Assembly (NCBI GenBank): GCA_910586405.1 | Contig: CAJUII010000003.1 | Span: 62,340 to 92,218 of the forward strand | Source of the DNA: an uncultured Lachnospiraceae bacterium | GTDB taxonomy: Bacteria > Bacillota > Clostridia > Lachnospirales > Lachnospiraceae | Reading direction: 5' to 3' | Length of the DNA: 29,879 bases | Shown: positions 22,075-29,604 of the stretch, in pieces | Layout of the letters: every line of letters starts with the position of its first letter | Position numbering within the stretch: the first letter of the stretch is position 1 | Notes under the pieces: generated by a model | Database searches by the model: none | Seen by the model: the letters and a program-made list of their open reading frames with translations, nothing else | What the model was told of the DNA's origin: nothing | Position numbers and translations under genes: made by a program

Positions 22075-23037
22075 ATGAACGAGGTATTGGAGAAAATCAG
22101 TAAAATAGGCATTGTGCCTGTTGTCGTACTGGATGATGCAAAGGATGCAAAGCCTCTGGCAGAGGCGCTGGTCAAGGGCGGACTTCCCTGTGCGGAGGTT
22201 ACGTTCAGAACAGCGGCAGCCGAGGAGTCTATTCGGATTATGGCGCGTGAATTTCCTGAAATGCTGGTTGGCGCAGGCACCGTACTCACGACAGAGCAGG
22301 TTGACCGCGCGGTCAATGCAGGTGCGAAGTTTATCGTAAGCCCTGGATTAAATCCCAAGGTGGTAAAGTACTGTATCGATAAAGGTGTTCCTGTGACACC
22401 GGGCACATCAAATCCCTCTGATGTAGAGCAGGCAATTGAGCTGGGGCTTGAGGTGGTCAAGTTCTTTCCGGCAGAGGCAGCAGGCGGCTTGAATATGATT
22501 AAGTCTATGGCAGCGCCCTATACACAGATGAAATTCATGCCGACAGGCGGCATCTCTGCAAAGAATATCTGTGCGTACCTTGCATTTGATAAGATCATTG
22601 CGTGCGGCGGTTCATGGATGGTCCAGAAGGACCTTGTGGCAGCCGGAAAGTATGATGAGATCCAGTCGCTCACAGAGGAGGCAGTCAGGACGATGCTCGG
22701 CTTTGAGCTTAGACATATTGGTGTAAACTGTGAGGATGAGGCAGCGGCGGATGCAGTTGCTTCCAGATACGATGAATTGTTTGGTTTTACGAAAAAAGCA
22801 GGAAACAGTTCTGTCTTTGCAGGGATTGAAGTCGAGGCGATGAAGAAGATTGGGCGCGGAGCAAACGGGCATATCGCAATCGGTACAAACAGTGTGGCGC
22901 GCGCAAAGAATTATCTCGAGTCGGTGAAGCATGTGAAGTTTATAGAGGACTCGGCAGTTGTAAAGAACGGCAAGCTCACAGCGATTTATATGGAAGAGGA
23001 GATTGGCGGTTTTGCAGTTCATCTTGTACAGAAATAA
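22075..23037 (+). CDS. kdgA: KHG/KDPG aldolase fused to a VOC-like domain
   Basis: Residues 1 to about 212 are a class I KDPG/4-hydroxy-2-oxoglutarate aldolase: E41 in AEVTFRT, GAGTVLT near 66-72, the Schiff-base Lys K129 in VVKFFPAE, and MPTGGI near 155. It splits KDPG to pyruvate and glyceraldehyde 3-phosphate. Residues about 213-320 (LRHIGVNCEDEAAADAVA, later GNSSVFAG, GHIAIGTNSVARAKNYLE and GGFAVHLVQK) look like a VOC/glyoxalase-type domain; its role is unknown. Normal aldolases are about 210 residues, so the extension is real. The start at 22075 follows AAGGAAAAGAGGAAA; the upstream ATG at 21973 would overlap kduD. A terminator follows. Confidence 0.9.
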   Translation: MNEVLEKISKIGIVPVVVLDDAKDAKPLAEALVKGGLPCAEVTFRTAAAEESIRIMAREFPEMLVGAGTVLTTEQVDRAVNAGAKFIVSPGLNPKVVKYCIDKGVPVTPGTSNPSDVEQAIELGLEVVKFFPAEAAGGLNMIKSMAAPYTQMKFMPTGGISAKNICAYLAFDKIIACGGSWMVQKDLVAAGKYDEIQSLTEEAVRTMLGFELRHIGVNCEDEAAADAVASRYDELFGFTKKAGNSSVFAGIEVEAMKKIGRGANGHIAIGTNSVARAKNYLESVKHVKFIEDSAVVKNGKLTAIYMEEEIGGFAVHLVQK

Positions 23038-23104
23038 GTAATGATACAGATTGGATGTACGAAAGATTCGTGACGGATATCAATATAAATGAGTTATAAA
23101 CGAC

Positions 23105-23150
23105 AGAGGTGTCATAGTGTATGTGATGCCTCTTTGTGCACGATTTTTTT
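23105..23150 (+). terminator. Terminator after kdgA, with alternative fold
   Basis: AGAGGTGTCAT (23105-23115) pairs with GTGATGCCTCT (23123-23133, three wobbles), with ATTTTTTT at 23143-23150. A second stem, TGCACGA (23137-23143) with TCGTGCA (23154-23160), closes the T-run in its loop. The two folds abut. Confidence 0.55.
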
Positions 23151-23189
23151 AATTCGTGCAAAGAGACACATAGAAGGAGGTTTTGACCA

Positions 23190-23489
23190 ATGTTATATCA
23201 GATTAATATGATCACTGAGGACGGCTGGATTGCGATTGATACAATCGGGTGGGCATCTGAGCCGGTGCGCCGGCTTGTGCAGAGTGTTGCGGAGGAGATG
23301 GGGAAGGAGGTTTTCCAGCCCTATGAGGGAGATGCGCAGTTTATGATCAAGGGCGATCCCTACAAGCTGATTTTTCAATATGATGATGTGTTTGGCACCT
23401 GTGTCATATTGGATAAGCCAGAGGACCGGGATGCAGTTGTAGCTCTTTTGGAGCGGCATTTTGAGAAGCTGGCAGCGCAGAGCAATTGA
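23190..23489 (+). CDS. Hypothetical protein, 99 residues
   Basis: The product is small, acidic and soluble (MLYQINMITEDGWIAIDTIG, later YEGDAQFMIKGDPYKLIFQYDD) and is predicted to mix strands and helices, ending in a helix LLERHFEKLAAQ. AGAAGGAGGTTTTGACCA is an excellent ribosome site before ATG 23190. I do not recognise the family. It follows the hairpins after kdgA and could be partly co-transcribed with that operon; no separate promoter is obvious. Confidence 0.68.
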   Translation: MLYQINMITEDGWIAIDTIGWASEPVRRLVQSVAEEMGKEVFQPYEGDAQFMIKGDPYKLIFQYDDVFGTCVILDKPEDRDAVVALLERHFEKLAAQSN

Positions 23490-23737
23490 CGCGATCTTGG
23501 CACATCGGAAAGGAACATGGTAAATGCGGCATAGGAAGCATATAATCCTTGTGCGAGGCATATAACTGACTATAACCTATAAACTCTATATACGAAACTA
23601 TATGTGCAGTATAATGCAAAAAGAATGCATAACGGTGCATAAAAGACAATAAAACACATGGAGTATGTAATATATGTATAAAAATACATTTTAAATATCA
23701 TTAAAATACACCAAAACAGAGAAAAAGAAGTTCATGC
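23490..23737. other. AT-rich intergenic stretch
   Basis: No gene-like frame with a ribosome site is seen. TGCATAA-type words recur around 23620-23645, and TATATGT/ATGTATAA runs occur around 23670-23685. The promoter for the next gene lies just downstream. Confidence 0.5.
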
Positions 23738-23766
23738 TTGATTACTGTAGGAATATAAGCGATAAT
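23738..23766 (+). promoter_or_regulatory. Promoter of the HPr-like gene
   Basis: TTGATT (23738-23743) and GATAAT (23761-23766) are 17 nt apart. The leader contains GCAGCT (23777-23782) and AGCTGC (23790-23795), a short hairpin about 60 nt before the start codon. Confidence 0.5.
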
Positions 23767-23853
23767 ATGAAAGGTAGCAGCTTATTCTGAGCTGCCTTGT
23801 GAAATGTATGATAGAGAGAATATGAATAGTCAATTAAAGAAAGGAAGTTTATC

Positions 23854-24090
23854 ATGGGAGTAAAAGTTTTGCTTGATTCAGTAGAAAAAGTTCGCGATTT
23901 TATAGATATCACAAGGAGTGCGCCGTATGACATTGATCTGATCAGCGGCAGGAATACATATCTCGATGCCAAATCGCTGCTAGGTGTGCTGAGTTGTGAT
24001 TGCAGAAAGCCGCTTCTTCTTGACATACATGCCGAGCTAGAAGAGCGGGCCGAGTTTATGTCCAGAATTGAAAAGTATGTTGTGGCATAA
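23854..24090 (+). CDS. HPr-like protein without the His phosphorylation site
   Basis: This 78-residue protein has the HPr fold pattern: an N-terminal strand, helix, IDLISGRNTYLDAKSLLGVLS and a C-terminal helix. S41 in KSLLGVLS aligns with regulatory Ser46 of HPr, but there is no His-Ala-Arg-Pro active site near residue 15; VRDFIDITR stands there. Such proteins cannot carry phosphate in the PTS but may, like Crh of Bacillus, act in catabolite control after Ser phosphorylation. The insertion CDCRK after the Ser loop is unusual. AAAGGAAGTTTATC precedes the ATG. Confidence 0.8.
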   Translation: MGVKVLLDSVEKVRDFIDITRSAPYDIDLISGRNTYLDAKSLLGVLSCDCRKPLLLDIHAELEERAEFMSRIEKYVVA

Positions 24091-24199
24091 ATATAGATTT
24101 ATCGTATAGATCAAAAAGCCTTTGCGGTGTGCAGGCTGTATCAGAAGCCGCCGATGGACCGGAAATAATAGAATTATGATGCGTATAGAGCATATGTTT

Positions 24200-24236
24200 A
24201 GAGAGTGTCAAGCAAATTTTTGACACTCTCTTTTTG
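24200..24236. terminator. Bidirectional terminator
   Basis: AGAGAGTGTCA (24200-24210) and TGACACTCTCT (24221-24231) form an 11-bp stem running into TTTTT on the plus strand. It separates the HPr-like gene from the convergent XRE gene and ends 14 nt before the latter's stop codon. Confidence 0.85.
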
Positions 24237-24249
24237 GTATACAGACATT

Positions 24250-24561
24250 CTATTTGTCCTGCAAACGGTTTGCCAGATAGATGAGTGCATCTAAATCTTC
24301 AGCTGAAAGGTCCTTTGCGCAGAGAAAAAGCTGATGCAGCTTTAAAGTTTCTGTATTATTCACATCAAAAAATTCTTTTGGCGTGATCTCCAAATAATCA
24401 CAAATATAGAGAAATTCAGACATAGAAGGTAGTGCTTTGCCGGAGGATATGCTCTGGATATAGCTTTTGCTGTGGCCTAAATCAAGGCTCATTTTATATT
24501 CAGAGATATTTTTTTGGATGCGCAGTTCTGTGATGCGCTCCCGGATAAAAGTTTCATTCAT
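24250..24561 (-). CDS. XRE-family transcriptional regulator
   Basis: This is a 103-residue, minus-strand helix-turn-helix protein. Residues about 6-64 form the Cro/CI-type domain (RERITELRIQKNISEYKMSL, later SKSYIQSISSGKALPSMSEF and ICDYLEITPKEFF). The last 35 residues form a helix pair (LHQLFLCAKDLSAEDLDALI) typical of small Clostridial XRE regulators. ATG 24561 follows AAAGAGGTACGGCATC; a start at 24588 is possible. It diverges from the polysaccharide export operon, and identical TATACCGAT words lie in both promoter regions, so it likely represses itself and possibly that operon. Confidence 0.85.
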   Translation of the reverse strand: MNETFIRERITELRIQKNISEYKMSLDLGHSKSYIQSISSGKALPSMSEFLYICDYLEITPKEFFDVNNTETLKLHQLFLCAKDLSAEDLDALIYLANRLQDK

Positions 24562-24578
24562 GATGCCGTACCTCTTTT

Positions 24579-24607
24579 TGTATAGCATATACCGATAGAA
24601 ATTGTAA
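24579..24607 (-). promoter_or_regulatory. Promoter of the XRE gene with operator half-site
   Basis: On the minus strand, TTACAA (24607-24602) and TATACA (24584-24579) are 17 nt apart. The word TATACCGAT (plus-strand 24588-24596) lies within the spacer. Confidence 0.35.
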
Positions 24608-24634
24608 TATTACTAATTTAATCGGTAATTTATA

Positions 24635-24663
24635 TTGACTTATACCGATTAGTTCGGTATAAT
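24635..24663 (+). promoter_or_regulatory. Promoter of the export operon with palindromic operator
   Basis: TTGACT (24635-24640) and TATAAT (24658-24663) are 17 nt apart. A near-perfect palindrome, TTATACCGA (24640-24648) and TCGGTATAA (24654-24662), fills the spacer and overlaps the -10. An ATCGGTAAT half-site is at 24621-24629. A bound repressor would block polymerase directly. Confidence 0.78.
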
Positions 24664-24750
24664 CGAGAATTGTAAATTGGTGGCATAAGTCACAAAAACA
24701 TGGATGTGGCTTAGGGTAGGCAGTATACAACAGGAAAGGGATTTCACAGA

Positions 24751-25722
24751 ATGAAGAGAGATTATGCGGTTGTCATAGTAACCTATAATCGGGAACTGTT
24801 GTTGCGTGAATGTGTCAGGCAGGTAGAACAGCAGACGGTTTCTGCATCGAAGATTATCATTGTCAACAATGCATCAACAGATGGAACGCGGCAATATCTG
24901 AAAGAACTGTCTCGTAAGAACAGCGTCTATCAGATTATTGAGTGCAGCCAAAACCTTGGTGGAGCTGGAGGGTTTGCGAGAGGAATCGCATATGCCATTA
25001 ATTGCAGCATTGACTGTGTACTGCTGATCGATGATGATGCGATGATCAGTGTGGATTATATGGAACAGTTGTTGGAAGTAAGGGACAGAAATCCTCAGTA
25101 CGGTGCTTTTGCGGGCTGTGTGCTGGTTGATGGAAAAATTGACACACATCATCGGAAAAATTTTTCCAAAGTGGGGTTGTTGTTTAAAAACTGCAAGGAA
25201 GCCTTGTATCAGAACGGTTGTTTTGTGTGCGAGACGGCCTCCTTTTGTGGGATGCTTGTGGATAAGATTATTATTGACAAGATTGGACTGCCCAATGCGG
25301 AATATTTTATCTGTCATGACGATGTGGAGTATTCGATAAGAATCAATCAATTCAGCAAGTTTTTCGTGGTGCCCAGAGCAGTACTACACCATAAAACACA
25401 GACGGAGACAGTGAGGAGTTATCCTAGAAGGTATGACTGGCGTGATTATTATGCGATCAGAAACCGATTATGGTATGTGATGGAACACGGAAGATTGATT
25501 GACCGATGGATCAATTGGTCAGATTTATTCATTCGGGTCATTTTTCGCAACTGGATATTTGGGTTGATCAAAAGAGACGGATATGACTGGCAGTATGAGA
25601 AGGTAATCGCTAGGACGGCAATACAAAACGTACGTAATAATAGAAAAAAGACTTACATACAACTAAAAATAAGAGTGACGGAAGGGCTGCATAATGAGAA
25701 TACACTTAAAGGAAATTTTTGA
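24751..25722 (+). CDS. Family 2 glycosyltransferase
   Basis: The 323-residue cytosolic protein has a GT-A fold: VVIVTYNRELLLREC at the N-terminus, IIIVNNASTDGT near 35-46, NLGGAGGFARG near 68-78 and the metal-binding DDD at 94-96 (LLIDDDAMIS). The GGAGGF loop and HDDVEYSIRI resemble rhamnosyl- and galactofuranosyl-transferases. It probably adds a sugar to a lipid-linked surface glycan, with donor unknown. It is the first gene of the export operon; the next gene starts 29 nt before its stop. AGGAAAGGGATTTCACAGA precedes the ATG. Confidence 0.88.
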   Translation: MKRDYAVVIVTYNRELLLRECVRQVEQQTVSASKIIIVNNASTDGTRQYLKELSRKNSVYQIIECSQNLGGAGGFARGIAYAINCSIDCVLLIDDDAMISVDYMEQLLEVRDRNPQYGAFAGCVLVDGKIDTHHRKNFSKVGLLFKNCKEALYQNGCFVCETASFCGMLVDKIIIDKIGLPNAEYFICHDDVEYSIRINQFSKFFVVPRAVLHHKTQTETVRSYPRRYDWRDYYAIRNRLWYVMEHGRLIDRWINWSDLFIRVIFRNWIFGLIKRDGYDWQYEKVIARTAIQNVRNNRKKTYIQLKIRVTEGLHNENTLKGNF

Positions 25723-26473
25723 TTATCAGGATATGATATACAGCTTGGTCCGGCGGGATTTGAGAGGAAAGTACAAAGGTTCCATATTGGGATTCTTGTG
25801 GACATTTATCAATCCGTTGTGCCAGATGATCGTGTATACAATTGTGTTTTCTGTCATTGTGCAAACAGATCTCGAACAGTTTTATGTATATATGATCACA
25901 GGCATGGTCCCGTGGCTGTTTTTTGATATGTCATTGCGTCAAGGAACGGGATGTGTGCGTTACCAGGGAGAAATGGTTAAAAAAATATATTTTCCGAGGG
26001 AAGTCCTGCCGGTTGCGTGTGTGACTTCGAATTTTGTGAATATGTTGTTTTGTTTTTTGATTGTGTTTTTTGTATGTATTGTATTCGGTGCTGGACTTCA
26101 TTTGGCGGTACTTGTCTGGCTGCCCCCTGTGATGCTCATCGAGTATCTGCTGACGGTGGGTTTTGTATTGCTGGTGTCTGCGGGAACTGTTTATCTAAAA
26201 GATTTGGAACATATTATCACAGTCATACTTATGGCATGGATTTACCTTACGCCAATCATGTATCCGCTCCATATGATTCCTGATCGTATTTTATGGATTT
26301 TTCAAATAAATCCTATAACACCAGTCATAGAGGCGTACCATGCAATTTTGTATTGGAAGAAAGCGCCTGATTTGTCAGAATTGGCCTATGCTTTTTTATT
26401 TGGGATTGTTTTGCTGGTGATCAGCGAGGTGGTGTTTATGAAATTAAGTGATAATTTTGCGGAGGAGCTGTGA
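25694..26473 (+). CDS. wzm: ABC-2 type polysaccharide export permease
   Basis: This 259-residue inner-membrane protein of the Wzm/TagG type has about six membrane helices. The N-terminal cytosolic part RRDLRGKYKGSILGFLW is the ABC-2 export signature, and FPREVLPV sits before the third helix. It pairs with the ATPase that follows, overlapping it by one base (TGATG). The pair flips or threads a lipid-linked glycan across the membrane. The gene symbol is by type, not by proven orthology. Confidence 0.9.
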   Translation: MRIHLKEIFDYQDMIYSLVRRDLRGKYKGSILGFLWTFINPLCQMIVYTIVFSVIVQTDLEQFYVYMITGMVPWLFFDMSLRQGTGCVRYQGEMVKKIYFPREVLPVACVTSNFVNMLFCFLIVFFVCIVFGAGLHLAVLVWLPPVMLIEYLLTVGFVLLVSAGTVYLKDLEHIITVILMAWIYLTPIMYPLHMIPDRILWIFQINPITPVIEAYHAILYWKKAPDLSELAYAFLFGIVLLVISEVVFMKLSDNFAEEL

Positions 26474-27729
26474 TGGAGCGGGAGTGTGCGATCAGGGTAG
26501 AGCATATAGCGAAACACTTTAAGGTGTATGCCGATAAGGCAGCGATGCTGAAGGAACGTGTATTATTTGCCAGTCGTAATCAGTATGAGATTCGTGAAAT
26601 TATAAAGGATGTATCTTTTCAAGTTCCCAGAGGGCAGGCGCTTGGTTTGATTGGAAAGAATGGCTGTGGCAAAAGCACGATTCTAAAGATGTTGACGAGA
26701 ATTTTAAAGCCAAACGCGGGAAACGTGATGGTACAGGGCAGGGTATCAAGTCTGATTGAACTCGGAGCCGGGTTTCACCCGGATATGAGTGGACGGGAGA
26801 ATATCTACATTAACGCGACGATTTTTGGGCTGAAAAGAGAGGAGATCGACAGTCGGTTGTCAGATATCATCAGCTTTTCAGAATTGGAGGAGTTTATAGA
26901 CAATCCTGTCAGGACTTATTCTTCGGGTATGTATATGCGGCTTGCATTTGCTGTGGCAATCAACGTCAATGCCGATATTTTGCTGATTGATGAGATTCTT
27001 GCCGTCGGGGATGCTGGATTTCAGAAAAAATGTTTTCAGCGATTGCGCCAGATCAAGGAGCAGGGAACCACAATTGTCATTGTCTCACACGCGATGGAAC
27101 AATTATATGGAATTTGTGACCGCTTGATATGGATTGAGGGTGGAATTGTTCAGGAGGATGGATTGCCAAAGCAGGTAGCAATGCATTATCTTGACTTTAT
27201 GGAGGATGAGCGTCTTAGGAAGTTCATGACAAAAAGCCGCGAGCAGTGCCAAGATGTGCGCAGGCATTCGCTATTGGAACTTACGGACAGGATTCACCCG
27301 GATGCGCGCAGAGATGGTTCTCAGGAGGTATATTTCACAGAGATCTCGCTGCTGAATCAGGATTGGCAGGAATGTCAGAATTTTGATACAGGGGACAAAG
27401 TTATCCTAAAGATGGCGTATCGCACAAAGCGAGTACATCCAGCCGTCAATTTTAATATGGACTTTGTGAAAGATAACTGGCAGTACTGCTATGGGTGTTG
27501 TTATGCTAAGCCAGGCGACGAGCTGCCAGTGCTTGACGAGAGCGGTGAGATTTTTCTTGTAATCGATGCGTTAATGCTGCTGCCCGGTAAGTATTTTTTG
27601 GATGTAGGTATCAATGGACCAGCAGGTGAGTTGTATGACAATGTGAGAAATTTCATGCAGATTACAGTGCGGGAGTATGTACATGACGAATTCGGGCCAT
27701 GTACGTTTACACATCATTGGCAGAGATAG
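26473..27729 (+). CDS. wzt: ABC exporter ATPase with C-terminal carbohydrate-binding domain
   Basis: Wzt-type ATPase of 418 residues. The nucleotide domain has Walker A GKNGCGKST at 61-69, the signature YSSGM at 149-153, Walker B ILLIDE at 169-174 and the switch H206. SLIELGAGFHPDMSGREN is typical of the Wzt/TagH subfamily. Residues about 284-418 form a beta-rich extra domain (VYFTEISLLNQDWQE, later FNMDFVKDN), as in Wzt proteins that recognise the finished chain end. The ATG at 26473 follows GGAGGAGCTGTG; a GTG at 26470 is possible. Confidence 0.9.
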   Translation: MERECAIRVEHIAKHFKVYADKAAMLKERVLFASRNQYEIREIIKDVSFQVPRGQALGLIGKNGCGKSTILKMLTRILKPNAGNVMVQGRVSSLIELGAGFHPDMSGRENIYINATIFGLKREEIDSRLSDIISFSELEEFIDNPVRTYSSGMYMRLAFAVAINVNADILLIDEILAVGDAGFQKKCFQRLRQIKEQGTTIVIVSHAMEQLYGICDRLIWIEGGIVQEDGLPKQVAMHYLDFMEDERLRKFMTKSREQCQDVRRHSLLELTDRIHPDARRDGSQEVYFTEISLLNQDWQECQNFDTGDKVILKMAYRTKRVHPAVNFNMDFVKDNWQYCYGCCYAKPGDELPVLDESGEIFLVIDALMLLPGKYFLDVGINGPAGELYDNVRNFMQITVREYVHDEFGPCTFTHHWQR

Positions 27730-27747
27730 GAAGAACGGAGGATCAAC

Positions 27748-29604
27748 ATGGAGATACAGAAAATACTGTTTCCGCAGGTAGGGCGGTGTACAGAAAGAGA
27801 GATGTATTTCAGACTGGAAAAGTCCGGTTTTGGAAGTAATCAAATGCTGTTTTATGACAATGAGAGGCAGACCATTTTATTTCGAACGGGGGAAAAGGTC
27901 TGGTTTGATACATATTTTAATGGATTTTCTATCGAAAAATGGAAAAAGTATACAGTCCTTGACAAACTGACGTTGAAGCTGGAATTATCAGGAAAATTTA
28001 AGGTGATACTGCTCAGTAAAGAGAAGATACACAATGAGATCTATGAGAAGATAATTCGTGCGGTGATCATTGATACAGACGTGCGAGAGATGTGCGAGTT
28101 TTCGTTTGAGGACGGTACGGCAAAGGGAATGTACACCTTTGGGCTTGAGGCGCTGAGCGATGACAGCACCTTTTATGGCGGCGCTTACTGTAGCAGCATT
28201 TGTCAGGAATCAGTACGTGAAGTGAAAATCGGTATTGGGATTTGTACCTATCGTCGAGAAGCATTTGTCAGGAAAAACTTAAAAATTTTGCGGGACTGTG
28301 TCTTAGAAAACAAGTCATCACCACTATATGACCACGTTGAAGTTTTTGTGGCGGATAACGGCAGGACGTTAGCGGTAGAGGAGCTGCAAACGCCGCAAGT
28401 GCATATTTATCCAAATCGTAATGTGGGCGGTGCCGGCGGTTTTACACGAGATTTGATCGAGATGATGCAGAACAATGATATTTATCGGATCACACATGTC
28501 CTGTTGATGGATGATGATATTGTGATAGAACCGGAAGCGTTGGTTAAAACCTACATGCTGTTGTCTCTGCTTAAGGAGGAGTATCTCGATACCTTTGTAG
28601 GCGGTGCAATGCTGCGGCTGGATAGACAATATATTCAAGTGGAATCGGGGGCAGTGTGGAATGCAGGTCATCTTGACCCATTAAAAATGAATCTGGATCT
28701 GCGTCAGTGCGAAGCGTGTCTTTACAATGAAACGGAGGAGTTTTCAGAGTATAATGCGTGGTGGTATTGCTGTTTTCCAATTGATATTGTCACGTCAGAG
28801 AATCTTCCGCTGCCGATTTTTATCCGTGGAGATGATTTGGAGTATGGTCTGCGCAATATGAAGCATTTGATTTTGATGAATGGGATCTGTGTATGGCATG
28901 AGCCTTTTGAAAATAAGTACTCGTCGTTTCTGGAATATTATATTATCCGAAATCTTTTGATTGACAATGCGCTTCATTATCCAGAGTATAATGCCAAAAA
29001 ATTAAATCACGCGCTGTTCAAGCACTGCATTCAGGAAATCATGTTTTACAGATACAAAAATATTGATTTGTATTTTCAGGGTATCAACGATTTTCTCAAA
29101 GGTCCAGCGTGGTTGATGCAGCAGGACGGGGAAGCGCTGCATCAACAGATCATGGCAGCAGGGTATAAGGCAGTAGGGATTGACCAGTTGGATATGCGGT
29201 TCAGTTATCCCAAATATTGCAGGAGTTTTGAGATACAGCATACGACGCGCTCTAAAATAAAACGGAACTTAACCTTTAACGGGTTGTTTTTGAGAGCAAA
29301 GGGAGAGGGGATTGTACAGATGGCATCGCCAAAGACCGTACAGTTTTACCGGAAAAAGAGAGTCATGCACTATGATGCAGCCGCGAAGAAAGCGTTTATT
29401 ACAGAGCGGAATGTGGGACAGTCTGTAAGCTGCTTGCTTCGGACGTTTGGGATGATGCTGCACATATCCTTTCGATTGAAGAAGGTACAACAGAAGTATC
29501 GCGAAGAGGGGAAGCAGTTGAGAACACTGGCGTTTTGGACGAGGTACTTGGGAATGGATAGGAACGAGATGGATGATATGAGGTGTAAGGATGAAAATAA
29601 ATAA
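27748..29604 (+). CDS. GlfT2-like glycosyltransferase (GT2)
   Basis: The 618-residue protein has a beta-rich N-terminal module (about 1-155), a GT-A domain starting at VKIGIGICTYRRE (about 159-171), NRNVGGAGGFTRDL at 223-236, MDDDI at 254-258 and a late WHEPFENK, then a helical C-terminal part. This three-part layout is that of GlfT2, the polymerising galactofuranosyltransferase of mycobacteria, and of relatives in Firmicute surface-glycan clusters. Galactofuranose as donor is inference. CGGAGGATCAAC precedes the ATG, 18 nt after wzt. It overlaps the next gene by 14 nt. Confidence 0.85.
   Translation: MEIQKILFPQVGRCTEREMYFRLEKSGFGSNQMLFYDNERQTILFRTGEKVWFDTYFNGFSIEKWKKYTVLDKLTLKLELSGKFKVILLSKEKIHNEIYEKIIRAVIIDTDVREMCEFSFEDGTAKGMYTFGLEALSDDSTFYGGAYCSSICQESVREVKIGIGICTYRREAFVRKNLKILRDCVLENKSSPLYDHVEVFVADNGRTLAVEELQTPQVHIYPNRNVGGAGGFTRDLIEMMQNNDIYRITHVLLMDDDIVIEPEALVKTYMLLSLLKEEYLDTFVGGAMLRLDRQYIQVESGAVWNAGHLDPLKMNLDLRQCEACLYNETEEFSEYNAWWYCCFPIDIVTSENLPLPIFIRGDDLEYGLRNMKHLILMNGICVWHEPFENKYSSFLEYYIIRNLLIDNALHYPEYNAKKLNHALFKHCIQEIMFYRYKNIDLYFQGINDFLKGPAWLMQQDGEALHQQIMAAGYKAVGIDQLDMRFSYPKYCRSFEIQHTTRSKIKRNLTFNGLFLRAKGEGIVQMASPKTVQFYRKKRVMHYDAAAKKAFITERNVGQSVSCLLRTFGMMLHISFRLKKVQQKYREEGKQLRTLAFWTRYLGMDRNEMDDMRCKDENK

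Noticed and set aside
23600..23700. Recurrent TGCATAA and TATGTATAA words as a CRISPR or iteron array
   Set aside because: The words are short, irregular in spacing and explained by AT-rich composition.
24611..24663. Inverted repeats as ends of a mobile element
   Set aside because: They sit in a promoter between divergent intact genes and no transposase or second end is present.
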